From contig NC_084768.1 of the NCBI RefSeq assembly GCF_028858725.1, forward strand, positions 29,418,664 to 29,482,663: a DNA stretch of 64,000 nt, written 5' to 3'. Below the pieces are notes generated by a model that was not told the origin of the DNA, did no database searches, and saw nothing but the letters and a program-made list of their open reading frames with translations. The translations under genes were made by a program, and so were the position numbers. Source of the stretch: Colius striatus (Eukaryota > Chordata > Aves > Coliiformes > Coliidae). Positions within the stretch are counted from its first letter, which is position 1, and each line of letters starts with the position of its first letter. This document shows, piece after piece, positions 34,301-46,800 of the stretch.

Positions 34301-36439
34301 GTTGGCAGCCCCCAGTGCAGTGGCAGGATGCCCTATGTGGCACAGTGGGCTCGCTGCCAGCACCCACTCCAGCAGCCCTGGCACTTGCCATGCTGGGAAG
34401 CTTCAGCCCCACAGAGAGGTGCAGGAAGGAGCCTTTCCTTATGTCCCTTGGGGTTTTTTTCAGCATCCCCCTCCCCAGGTTGGGGGTACTCCCAGCCCAT
34501 CTCATTTGAAGAAGCACTTGGCTCTTCCTACACTAAAACCTACAGAGGCCAGAGCTCACTCCTGGACAGACTGGGGGAAAACCAAGAGAGGGAGTTTTGC
34601 TGCTCCTAAAGAGAAAAAAGCATGAGCCCTTCTGAAGGGGGGAAACAGAGAGGGAGCAACAAACCACAGATGACTCCAAAATGTCTTCAGTACATCATTT
34701 CTCTCTGATTTCTGCAGCTGGGAAGGGCTCAGCCCAGTTTCACAGCCTCACTTGCTTCAGCCAAGCACAGGAACAGCTCTATTTATGCTCTATTTCTTCC
34801 CAGCTGTGTAGCTAACTCCCCCTGGCCACTGCCAGGAAGCATGGGGTGAGCAGGGCCAGCACACCTCTGGGCTAGGGGAGGATGGTGCTGGGCAGTCCCA
34901 GAGCAAAGCTGGGAGCAGTGGGGCTGCCCCTGTCACTTCAGCAAGGCCAAGACAGGCTGGTGCCTGCCAAACATCCCCTGGAGATGCTCCCATCAAGGGC
35001 TGTCCCTCCAGCAAGGAGAGGACATGGGAACCCCAGCAAGGAGACAGGTCCCTCTCTTCCCCCCATAGCCCCAGACCACAGATAGATGAGCAAATGGGGG
35101 CTTGAAGGCAAAGTGGGGTAGAAGGTGCAGGGATGACTCCTCCTGCACACCCAGCAGAAAAGCAAATTCACAGCTCTCATTGCAATGAGTGCTGCTCATT
35201 AAGCAAACGAGGAAGCATCTGTAGCTAATCATGGCCTGACAGGCAGCTCCTCTGCTTGCTCAGTAAATAGCAGTGAAGAGCTGAAACACCTTTCACTTCA
35301 TAGGGTGCTCCCTCAGGGCTCTGTGCCCACCCAGAGTGAAGCACCCACCTCTGGGCTGGAGTGAGGTGAGGGTTTAAATCAGGGGTGGTGGGAACGATCT
35401 TGCTGCAGTGTAGCTGGAGTAGGTAAGGGGTGGGTTTGGAGATGTCTGGAGATAAGCAATGAGGAGGGACAGGAGCTGGCTGTGCTGTGGAGGGTCTAAC
35501 TTGGAACAAGAGGGCCATGGGATTTGGCTCCAGCAGGAGATGGTGCCTTGGGGTTTGGGTACCCTGGGGTACCTCAAGAGGGGAAGATGCCTACTGCTGG
35601 GAAGGGAGAATCCCACTCAGCAGCCTGGGAAGGTGAGGTGGTGGGTGTCGTGCCAGGGTGATCTCCCACCCCAGAGCCCTGACCTCTCTTAATTCCTGGG
35701 CTGTAAGCAGGATGGGTGTTAATATCAGGTGATAATGTAGCCACTAGCCTCCCCAGCCCTATTCCTCTTCCCAGAAGGAAAACACCTCCTTGCCTTATCC
35801 CTGGAGTGCTAGCACTGTGCTCAGCCCTACTGAACTTGACAGCCTCTTGGGACAGGCTGGGGAGACAAGAAAAGCTTTAGGCATTCAGCAAAAGCTCTTT
35901 GTCCCTACTGAAACACAGAGGACAAGAGTGGGGGCAGCTCCAGGCAGGGAAGCACAACTCAGGGCAGTGTCTGGCTGCTGCCATTCTGACTCTGCAGCAG
36001 CACAGGGACAGCACAAATGGGACAAGGGAGAGGAAAAGCCCTTTCAGCCCCGAAGCCAGGCTGGAAAGTGGGGCAGTGGGGGCTGTGTGCTGCCCAGGGA
36101 AAGGCAGCTGGGGTGCAGTCCTCTAGGATAGTGATGACATGCAATGAGGGGGGGTCCTTTGCTGAGGTTATGAATGAGAAGGGCTGTACAGCTCCTCTAT
36201 TGCTCTGGTGGCCTCAATTTCCTCCATCTTCCCAGCCCTTCCTCAGCTACTGGGGTCCCCCTGTGACCTCATGCCACCCTTGCACTGCTCCAGCACGGGC
36301 TCAGATTCAGCCAGCATGTATTTCCCCAAGCCCTTCTTTTGGGTACCATCTATTTTTAGGATGCCCAACCTGCAGAGAATACAAAGGGCAAGTGCCAGTT
36401 CAGAGAAGTCAGGGTGAGAAGCAAGGATTTTTAGAAGAT
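31313..36439. other. Intergenic region between TSPAN1 and PIK3R3 promoters
   Basis: This is the spacer between two divergent genes. I recognise no coding exon. AT-richer islands at about 33400-33550 and 33815-33890 stand out as possible conserved non-coding elements. The latter holds TGTGGTTT (RUNX-type, 33835-33842) and TGATGCAAT (C/EBP-like, 33859-33867). Confidence 0.6.
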
Positions 36440-36492
36440 AAAGACAAACAAAAACCAACCCACAACAAAACCAAAACCCAAACCCCAAGCCT
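36440..36492. repeat. A/C-rich low-complexity tract
   Basis: A CAAAA/CCAAAACC-type low-complexity stretch without clear unit length, between the intergenic spacer and the PIK3R3 CpG island. Confidence 0.7.
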
Positions 36493-36769
36493 CTGCACCC
36501 CTGGGAGCATCACATCAACCTCCCTGTGCCTCAACCAAATACTGGGACAGCTCATCAATGCCCCAGAGTAATGGAGACTGGGTGGGGGGTGTCCATGGGG
36601 TGCAGGTCCTTCTCTGCCCTTTAGAGGATGGATGGAGACGCTGCCACCACCAACCCCCGCCCCGCATCTGTAGTTCCCCAGCCGATAGAGAAAGCAATTT
36701 TGGAGCAGAGCTGCTGCATCTAGAGATGAAATCATCCACCTGCTCTGACAGTTCCCTTCTCCCCGGTAG

Positions 36770-36945
36770 CCGGGCGGCCCCCCCACTGCAACGCGGCGGG
36801 GGAGGCCGCCCGAGGAGGGGAGGAGGAGGAGGAGGGATGCTGACATCACCGCCGGAGCTCGGCTCGGCTCGGTGGGGCCGGTCCGGCTCCATTCCCGTTC
36901 TCCGCTCCCGTTCTCCGCTCCCGCCGGGAGAAGCAGCCGCGCCCG
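36770..36945 (+). promoter_or_regulatory. PIK3R3: PIK3R3 CpG-island promoter and candidate non-coding exon
   Basis: A CpG-dense block with a purine run, TGACATCA (ATF/CRE-like, about 36839-36846) and GCTCGG repeats, followed by duplicated CCGTTCTCCGCTC. It ends in a good donor (GCGCCCG|GTAAGG, GT at 36946). A non-coding first exon of roughly 90 nt spliced to the start-codon exon is likely. A second CpG cluster at 37320-37420 could be an alternative start. Confidence 0.5.
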
Positions 36946-36996
36946 GTAAGGCTGAAGGGGGCAACGGAAGGGGTTTGGGATGCTGTTTATCATCCC

Positions 36997-37018
36997 TCCA
37001 TCCATCCATCCATCCATC
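36997..37018. repeat. (TCCA)n microsatellite
   Basis: About five and a half TCCA units, in the candidate first intron of PIK3R3. Confidence 0.85.
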
Positions 37019-37740
37019 ATCTTTCCTCCGCGGGGTCCTGCAGGAAGCCGGGGGGCAGCGGGTTGGAAGCAGCACAGCCTTTTCTCCTCCCCGGGGAAGA
37101 TGTCACTCTCAGAGGAATCTTTTAAAATGCACCAAAAACCTTCCCTCCCCCCCCCAGAAAAAACCCCTCTGAAAATGGTCTTCATCCGGCAGCTCCGTGC
37201 AGCGCTGCCAGGCGGGAGCTGCCGGAGGGGACTTGCGTGCAGGCAGGAGGTTTCTCAGCACATATGTCTATTTTAAAAGCCCGTGGTGTGATCTCTTGCC
37301 CTACTTTCCAGACTCTTGCCGGTACTTTCCTTGCGTGCAGCGGCCGAGCGGTGCCGGCGGGAGCTCCCTGGGAAGCGGGAGCCGAGGAGCCGCTGGGCTC
37401 TCCCCGCTGCCGGGGGGGTGGGATGGGGGCCAGGGCACAGGAATTGGGCTCAAGACAGCACTTTGGTCACTAACACGCCGCCTTTCCCTCCGGCAGAGAA
37501 AGGAAGCCCCTCAGCGCGGATGAGAGCCGGCTGGGAAGAGGACGGCGCGTTTGTGCCCAGCGCCCCAACCAGCCTCATCCGCTCCCGTTTGCCCTGGCGA
37601 TGAAAAGCCTCCCTGCCCACACCTGAGCCAACCCTGCGTGGCTCTACAGCGATTCTGGGGGCCGGAGGGATTAGGCACCACTCTCCAAGGTGGAGGTTTT
37701 TCCAAGGCTGAGCTTTTCCTCGTGGTTGAGCGGTGCAAGG

Positions 37741-37808
37741 AGCGCTCCCCCCCCGCTGCCAGGAGCGCTGCCCCCCCGCTGCCAGGAGCGCTCCCCCCCG
37801 CTGCCAGG
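37741..37808 (+). repeat. PIK3R3: Triplicated 22-23-bp unit, each a 3' splice-site look-alike
   Basis: Units 37741-37763, 37764-37786 and 37787-37808 read AGCGCT(C/G)CCCCCCCGCTGCCAGG. Each has a pyrimidine tract followed by CCAG, so acceptor AGs lie at 37761-62, 37784-85 and 37806-07. A fourth AG is at 37849-50, just before the PIK3R3 start codon at 37865. Any of these could begin the start-codon exon. Confidence 0.85.
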
Positions 37809-37864
37809 AGCGGGCATCCCGGGCCCCGATGCCCGGCTGCGTGTGGGCAGCGTGAGCCACGGCC

Positions 37865-40800
37865 ATGGGCTCCTCGGACGGGCTGCAGTACCGGGCTCTG
37901 TACGAGTACCAGAAGGCCCGGGAGGAGGAGCTGGCTCTGTGCCCCGGGGATGTGCTGACGGTCAGCAGGGCCGGCGACTACAAGGAGGGGGACGAGCGCA
38001 GCCCTCAGGGTTGGCTCCACGGCCTCAACGAGCGCACCAAGGAGCGTGGCAACTTCCCCGGCACCTACGTGGAGTACCTGGGTCCTGTACGGATCGGCAG
38101 CGCCGGCACCAAGGCCAGGCCACGGCCCGTGCCCCCACCGCCCGCCGGGACCCCCACAGCCCGGGGTGAGTGCTGGGAAGGTGGGAGCTCGGGGGGGGTG
38201 AGCCCTGCAAGATGGCAAGGGCGGCGTGGAGCCCGGGTGGATGCTTGCATTTGGGATGACTCGGTCTTTGGGATGGGGATCCGACCCCATGAGAAGGAGC
38301 TGCCCCGGGAATTATCTGCCCCGGTGCATGGAGGCAGTGTGGGAGAGGCAGGGGGTGCCCAGGATACTGCTCCCCTCCAGGCAAACACACTGCAGGGATC
38401 GCTCCTCTACGGCATCCTTGGCTGACTGTGCTGGTGTGGGCTGTGAGAGGGGGTCCATGGCCGTGGGAGCTCAGGAGAAGACACAGGAGTCCTTTGACCC
38501 ACCTAGGGAGGAGCAGAAAGCTGCACAGTGCTCCCCGGGGACCTTTGTTCCCCAACTGCTCTTCTCCCCACCACTGCGGCACCCAGTTGTGTCTGCTCTC
38601 AGTGCCCAGGTGAGTGCTGGCCCCCAGCCAGCTCCTGGGCTCACTGTCACTTTGTGCAAGGTGGGACAAGGGATGATCATGGCAGGTGATGGGGTTGGTC
38701 TCTGGGGAGGAGGCTTCTTTGTGCCCAGGGGCTGCAGCACGGTGCTGGGGGGAGGGTATTTGGCAGGGTCCTTCCTGACACGGGGGGCCTCGACCCATTT
38801 CTCTACTGGGATCTGCCGAGCTCATGCAGCCGCCTCTGCTCTCACCACTCCCCGTGGCCAAGTGTGTTGGGGCTGGGAGGGGTTTCTCAGCAGTTGCATA
38901 ATGTACCCAAGCTAAAAAAAACCCCAGCAAAGTAAGAACCCCCCGTTCCAGCCAGGCATGAGCCAGTGACCCAGGCCAAAGCCCTGGTGCTCCTCTTCTC
39001 AAGGATGTGATGGAGAAGTGTCTGTCCGTGTGGGCCAGCGGCTGTGGGAGCTGCAGTGCCCTTAGCCATGGCTGCCCAAAACCTGCCTGGCTGCTGACCC
39101 AGTGCCTTGGGCACCCTCCTCACCCAGCTTGGGACTGGGTGCAACTGGAGAGGCCGTTTTCCTTCTGGACTGGGTAGGCACTGGAGGTACCTTAGTGCTG
39201 GGTTTAGAGGGACACCCACTGATGAGAAATCCATCTCCCTCCTAATAAGGTTCAAGGTCCCCTTGTCACCGTGGTTAAAGAGGTGGGGACCACCTGGCCA
39301 CTGGGCTGAGCATGGCAGGACTGAGCTCTAGCAAACTCAGTGCTGTAGTGTGTACAACTCTGGTCAGACAAGAGCCAGACCCAAGGATGCTTCAGCCCAC
39401 TTCACCAGGGAAAAGTGTGAAGCCACCTTCTTGCTTCTGCCCTTGCTGCCCATCACCATGGCCTCACACACCTGCCCCACGCAGGGGGGGGTCTCTTCTC
39501 AGAGGGGCTGGGAGACGTGCCCAGGGACCCCTGCCCACAAGTGCCAGGGACATGGCAATGCCCCACAGATGAAGGCACGTCCCCAGCAGCAAGCACAGCC
39601 AGGCTGGAGAGGGTGCTGCTGTCTGCAGGACAAGCTCTGGCCGATGGCTCAGTGTCCAGCCCCTCGGTCCGGGGAGTCGTTAGGTGCTGTGCCCTGGGGT
39701 GCCACTCCACGGGTGACTTTGCAGGGGCAATGCCAGGGTGTGCAGCTGGAGGAGGTCCCCTCAGCAGGGGACACTCGTGGCACATGACCGCATCTTTCTG
39801 CAGCAGCAGAGCAGCATGTGCCATTTTATGCTGGTTTCAACCCAAACCTCCTGACTGGTGGGGTTTCCCTTTGAGTAAAAATCTCCATCACAGTCTTGGA
39901 GGAGAAGGGACTATATATTTTTTTACTATTATTTGGAAAACTCACCCTGCACTATTTCCATTCCTAGGTGGAGGTTTTGAGGGACATTTGGTTTGGCCAT
40001 CTTGGATGCTTATTTTTCCGCAGCAGTGGCTTACTGCTCCGTGTGTCCTCAGTGCCCACTGAGCCCCACTGCTGGCTGGGCACTCGGGGCAACTTGAGCA
40101 TGGTGAAGCCCTGGGGGAAACCCTGGGTAGGAGAGAGGATACATTTCCCAGGCATGCTCAGAGCCAGGGCTGGCTCTGCAGGGAGCAATGGTCTCTTTTA
40201 GGTTAGTATTTAAACAAACCAAAGCAATGCTTCTGCAGTGAATCTGAGTCCCAGGGGGACTTCCCAGGAGTTTGGTGGCTGTTTTGCCCCTGCCTGGTTG
40301 CCCTGGGTGGCATCACTGCTGCGAAGCATTGGCTCTGCTTCCTCCGGGGCCAGAGCCAAGCAGTGAGTCAGGATGCTGGGGTGCAGCCTGAGGGAAGAGG
40401 ATGGGCTAAAGCTCCAACCTTGAGGCTATTCCTGCTGCTTCCAGCAAGGAGAAACAGTGGGTTATAATTTTTTTGCCATCATTGCCTTATCCCAAACCAT
40501 CACCTTGGAAGCCAAAACCCAGTTTTCCCAAATTCAAAACCCACCCATGTGGTGGGAACATTTTCTAGAGGCTCCCAACCTCCTGCTTTGCTTTAAACCC
40601 TGAAATCTTTCCTGTTCCTGCCTTGTGTGGACACAACCTCACCAGGCAGGGCAGGGGACCCTGGTGCCAGGTCATGGTCTTGTCCACAGATTTTTCTGGG
40701 GGTTTTTTTGTTCTTTTTCCATTCCTTTAAAACCATGATGGGTTTAATGGCTTCACACACGAGTTCTCTGTCTTCTGCCAGGCAGCAAAAACCAAAGATA

Positions 40801-43800
40801 GAATGAAGGCTGGAGCTGGCTGGGCTGGGGTATGCCACACTCAGAGGTTATTTAATTTGCTATCATTTTTTGAAAGTAATATTTCCACCAGGATGGGTCC
40901 TCTCACCACATAAACCAGGCAGGAGACCTCTTGACACAGCAGCTTTTCCAGATGCCATCTGCATCCCGGCAGTTGCACGCAGCTCTGGTGTGCTGCAGCC
41001 CCTGATTGTCCCCTGTCACTGCCCAAGGCCTTCCTGGGGGGATTCAAAGCCACTAATGAAAGATTGTGGGGAGAGAATTGCAATGCTGTCAGGATCTGTC
41101 AGGTATAACCCACATAGGTTGAGGAGGGAGGAGGGATGAATGGATAGATGGAGCATGTCCTGAGGTAAGAAGAGGTTCTTTCAGCCCTGCCAGGGGAGTT
41201 GCTGCTCTCTGGCAGTGTCTGGGATAAGATTTATTTTGTATAAAACCTAGGAGGCAGCAGCAGTTGGGGATTTGTGCCGTGGGAAGCCTGGCCCATGGTT
41301 GGCTGAAGGGCTCCTCGAGGGCTGGTGCAGGTCTGCGTCAGCCAAAGAGATGGCTGAGCCCTCTCTGGGCCTGTTCTCAACCTTAGTGTAGAACATCAGA
41401 GAATTCAAGTGGGTGAGAGCTGCAGAGACCTATGTCCATGTCAGGTATGGATCTGGCCCCCCAGCTCCTGCCTGGTGCTGCAGAGGGCTGTGGGTGATGA
41501 GTGAAGGAGAAGTGGGAAAGGGGTTTTGGCCTAAAGGAGCTCCAGGCTCAGGGTGGGATGCTCTGCGTGGGCAGAACACGTGCCTGGGCATCTCTTTGCA
41601 TCTCACCAAGTGGCTCCTTGACTCTTATTACAAAGAGGGAATAAAATGAGGGAGAAGTTCTCCAAAACTGGACAAGTGTTGGTTGTGGCTGTGCCAAAGC
41701 AACAGCTTGATTCTGTCCTGGGGCAGCCAAGGAAAGAGGCTGGAATTCCTTCAGGCAGGAATTTTCAAGCCCCTTCTCCCTGTCTTTCTACCACAGGGCT
41801 TCCTGGGCAGGCTGAGCTCCCTGAGCACCCCCCTCTCCCTGAGCAGGCGCTGCTGACTGTCACCAGGCTCCTCGAGGCACTGGAAAAACAAGGTATGGGC
41901 ACCCAGGGCACCCGTCTGCAGGGTGCGTGTGGCCAGAGATGCCCCGAGAGCATCATCAGAGCCAGAGCTCTCCCCAACGCCTGGGCAGGGTGAGGGAAGC
42001 TGCTGATTTCAGTCCCTGCCTCCTTCCATGGCACTGGAGGAGGGATTTGGGGCTCAGGACTGAGCCTTCTCTCCTGGTTGCTCCCCAGGTCTTGACAGCG
42101 AGGTGCTGTGCAGGGCCAGCCCTGGCGTGCTGGGGGATGCTGAGCTGAAGCAGGCTCTGCTGGCAGGTAAGTGCCCGTGTCCCTGGGCAGGGGGTGGTGG
42201 GGGAGGTGATGCTGCCAGGTGAGCCTGGCACAGTGGGGATGAGCCACTGCCTCTGACCTCTTTATGGCCCTGACTACAGCTCTGTAAGGCCCTGCCTGTG
42301 TGTGAGACCCCCAGTGCCCTCAGACAGTGTGATGCTGCCAAGGGGGATGCAGGTGTGGGGCTGGGGCACCTCGCTAGAAGACCTATTTTATTCGGTTTAT
42401 TTTAGGCAAAAGCCCCATTTTGTTTAGCAAACCTTTAGATCTGAGGAATGGGGCAAGGGGAAAAAGCCTCTTGTGGGTGTGATTGGGGAAAATGTGAAGG
42501 AAAAGCTCATATATTTTAGGAAAATGGGAAGAGTTTTGCAGGACTAGTGAAGCATGAGCAGCGGCGAGGGGGAGGGAAAAACCATCTCCCCTCCACCCCG
42601 TTGCCCAGTTCGCGGCTGGGATGGCACAGGGGCGTTGGGGGGGTGATGGAGCCAGCGTGCAGCTCTGACCGGGAGCCGGGGGTGAGCCGAGCATCTCCAT
42701 CCTCCCGGCCGCGGTGCCCAGAGGGCGGCACTGTGGCACCAGGCACGGCCCGGCTGTGTCCCCCCCGGCCCCGGCTGTGTCCCCCCGGCCCCGGCTGTGT
42801 CCCCCCGGCCCCGGCTGTGTCCCCCCGGCTGTGCCCCCCGCCGCCGTGGGGCTCGGCATCCCGGAGCTGCGGCACGGCGGGGGCGGAGCGGGGGGCGGCG
42901 GCGGCTGTGCCAGCGCCGGGAGCCGGCGGCAGCCGGGCCGTGTTGCTGGGGAGAAAGGGCTGTGATGAAATCGCTATATTCGGCAACATGACCTCATCGC
43001 TTCCCCCGCGCACCGGGAGCCGAGTCCCCGCCGGGCGGGTGACGGGCTGCGGAGAGGGAAGGGATGCAGGAGAGATGTTGCTGGGGGAAGGATGCGGGAG
43101 AGATGGTGCTGGGGGATGCGGGAGAGGAGTTGCTGAGAGATGCAGGAGGTGCTGGGAAGCTTAAGGCTGCTCTGTGCTCTCTGCCCGAGGAGGGCTCCGC
43201 TTCCCCAGGGATGATAGGGGGCATGGGGCACTCAACCACCCGGCTCTTCTGCCCTTGAGGAAGCCTTTGCTGCAGTCTGAGAAGGGCAGGAGCGATGGGG
43301 TGCTCTTTTGCACAGCCTTGTTTCGCAGCCCAGATTTCCCATCTGAGGGGGTGAAGGCAGCTGGTGATGAGTCCCTGTAGCCCCGGCTATCCTGGGCACT
43401 GGTGCCCAGCCTGGACAGGGCAGAGACAGCAGCGTGAGAAGGATGCTTTGCTTTCTGAGCACACAGGGGTTCCGAGTTGCCAGTGCAGGCACAGGGCTCC
43501 CTGGCAGCACTGCAGTGGTCATTACCCAAATCCTGCCCAGCCTCAGGTCGCTCCCCCAGCCCAGGGGCAAATTCAACTGTCTTTGGCAGAGCCTGGGCTG
43601 CAGATCTGAGCAACTCCTGGCTCCATCCAGGTTTTCATCTCCCACTGCAGGACCCAGCCCTCAGCAGGGAAATGCCATCATGGTTTTCAAACCATTTGAA
43701 AGCCCCAAAAAACCTCCAACAGCCATGAGTGACCTGATGCTCCTTGAGCCCCCCATTTCCTCTAAGACTTAAATAACCTCTTTCATTTGGCAACTCAGGG

Positions 43801-46800
43801 GGCTGCCCTGTGTGCCCAGCAACACTGAGCTAGGCAAAGCCAGAGCTCCACAGAGCTGGCTGGGGGTGTAGGATATGTTGTGCATTTGCTGTCTCTCAGG
43901 TGAAGTGGCTGATGCTCAGCCCTGCCAGAGGGATGCTCTGCAAACAGGACGGGGATGACATTCCTGCCAGGGGCAATGCATGCTAGCAGAGCCCAGGCTT
44001 GGCAGTCTGCTCCCCACACAGCTTCCTGCATAGACCCAGCTTCCTCAGGGCCCTGCTGGAGCCCAAACCAGCCTGGGGAGGGCAGAAGAGCATCTCTGCT
44101 TCGGCCCCCATACAGGCTCTTTCACTGCATTTGGTGGAGCAAAACATCCCTGCCAAAAAAAAGGGGGAGTTTGTATGCCCTGTGTGTGAGGGTCACCTTT
44201 CCTTTCCTCCTGTACTCCCAATGGTCCACCCCTACAGCATCACATCTCTGCCAGCAGCCTGCCTCCAAAAACCAAGCTCCATCTTGGACAATGGGGAGAA
44301 ATCAGAGCCCAGGCTGCTAGAGGCTTCAACTGAACTGTGTCTTGGCTTGGGGGAAAAGCAGGTTCCCACCGGGGGTTTCATCTTCCTTTTGAATACTCAA
44401 ATCATACTGATGTTTGGCACTGGTGGGCCTTCCTTTGAATACACAGATCCCGCTGGTGTTTGGCACTCGTGGCAGGAAAACTTCTAGAGAGTGCAAGGAA
44501 AGAGGAGTAAGGGCTGCAGAAGTTGTCTATTGGTTTTCTAACCCTCAAATCTTAATGTATTGGAGAAAACAGAATGTTCTACACTGAAAGAGCATCTGAA
44601 TTCGTGGTGGGGAGGAGAAGGAGAAGGTTTCTCTGAGGACAAGGAGCTGTGCAGGTTAGAGTGGTGCTGGCTATGCCAGGGAGGCCACAAGCATTGTGTC
44701 CCTGAGGCTGGGCAGTGCAGGCACCCATCTGAGTCATGCTGATCAAATCCTTTCCCCATCCCTTTCAGAGCCCTTACCCTGGGGGTTCTAACCTGAGAGG
44801 GCGGCCCCTGAGTTGAAGTTGCTGTTTCAATATTGAACCGTGAGCCAAGTGACTCTGATGCCCCTGGGGCTGGCAGGTGACGCACAGAGGGAAGGGTGGT
44901 TGGGCTCACAGCCTGCTTACCCTGGCTCCAGAGGAGAGTTGTTTTAGGACACTTGGTGTTTCATTCAGACCCTTACACCCTGAGAGGCGAGCAGGGGCCG
45001 TGTGACACCACTGAGCACTGGAGTGAGAGTCAGCACCAAAAAGGGACATAAAGAAAAGGCCCAGGGGCCTGGGAGGACAGTGGGTGATGAGCCATCCGGG
45101 AGCCCCACTGCAGCCACAGGGAAGGAGCTATGGGCAGGGAAAGAAGAAAGTAGAGCTTTAAATGGCAATGGCAGGGTGCAGGACTCACCCCGGCTGCCCC
45201 CAGGTGTGAAGCTGCTGCATGGCCTGGGGACATCTCTGTGCTTATAGAAGCCAGGGGCCACATGCTGACCCCAAGGAGTCCCAGCTCCCAGCACTCCTGC
45301 TGTCCCCTGTGTGAGGCTGAGGGGCTGTTTGGAGCACAGGGGCTGATGCAAATCACCTGCAAAGTCCCCGGTGCTTGTGAGGGAGAGCTGTGTAAGAGAA
45401 TCATAGATTCATCTCAGTTGGAAAAGACCTTTAAGGTCATGGAGTTCAACCACTGCCCTCACACTGCCAAGCCCATCACTAATCCATGGCCCTCAGCACC
45501 TCAGATGTGTGTCTTTGCAATACCTCCAGGGCTGGGGACTCCACCACCTCCATGGGCAGCCTGGGACAGTGTCTGACAACCCTCTCAGGGAAGAAGTTCT
45601 TATCTCCAATCTAAACCTCCCCTGGTGCAACTTGAGGCCATTTCCTCTTGTCCTGTTGTTCATTACTGGGGAGAAGAGACTGACCCCCACCTCACTACAA
45701 CCTCCTTTAGGTAGCTGTAGAGAGTGCTCACGTCTGCCCTCAGCCTCCTCTTCTCCAGGCTGAATACCCCCAGCTCCTTCAGCCGCTCTTTATCAGACTT
45801 GTGCTGCAGACCCTTCCCCAGCTCTGTTGCCCATCTCTGGACACACTCCAACACCTCAATGACCTTCTTGTAGTGAGGGGCTCAAAACTGAACACAGTAT
45901 TTGAGGTTCAGCCTCACCAGTGTGAGCCCCTCCAGTGCCTGGCAGTGATGCCCTCTCACTCCATACAGCCTTCTCCTCTCAGCTGCTGCTGAACCTGGAA
46001 ACTGATGGGTGCTAGAGCCCTTTGGAGCTGAGGGAGGCTTGTCACAGGGATGGCTGTAAAGTCCTGTGTGGAGTGGCTGGGCAGTGCTTTGCCACCACTG
46101 GGTAGGGATGGGCTGCACCCTCCTTCCTTGTTAGGAATGTGGCATAAAGACTCTGCAGGACCCCTCACCCCAGGGCTCCCTCCGTTTCTGACAAAGCACA
46201 GAAACTTCCCCCATTTTGGCCAACCTGTGCCCCAGATGGCTCAGAGGGGGCTGATCTCATCCAGGACACTGGCAAAGCACAGAAACTTCCCACATTTTGG
46301 ACAAGCCGTGCCCCGGTCTGAGCTCTGGCATCCAGCTGCAGATGGGAACACCGAGACCCTTCCCCAGCTGCAGGAGCAGCCGTGGGAAATGCCCGTGCTG
46401 TTGTCAGGGCCGGGCAGAGGCTGCCTGAGCCTCGGGGTGCGGGATTGGAGCCGGTGTCTCCAGGCGTGCCGCGGCTGCGCTGCCGTCCTGCTCGCTGTCA
46501 TCTCGCCCGCTCTGCCTGGAGACACGCTCACACGCCCCGCAATTGGGTCAGGGCTCGCTGGGGATTAACCGAGCGCTGGTCGTGGGCCCTGGGGGCTTCG
46601 CTGGGGCTGCCAGGAGCTGCTGCTGGGCAGAAAGGGCTGAGCTGGAGGGGAGGGCAGCCCAGGGGACCTCACGCCGTTCCCCTCATCGTTGAGACGCGGA
46701 TGCCCAGGGAGGCAGCGCATCCCCATCCTCATCCCTGAGATGCCTGAGGAGGTTTGGAGGCTCCCGAGGGCTCTGGTTTCCCCTGGCCAAGCTATTAACC

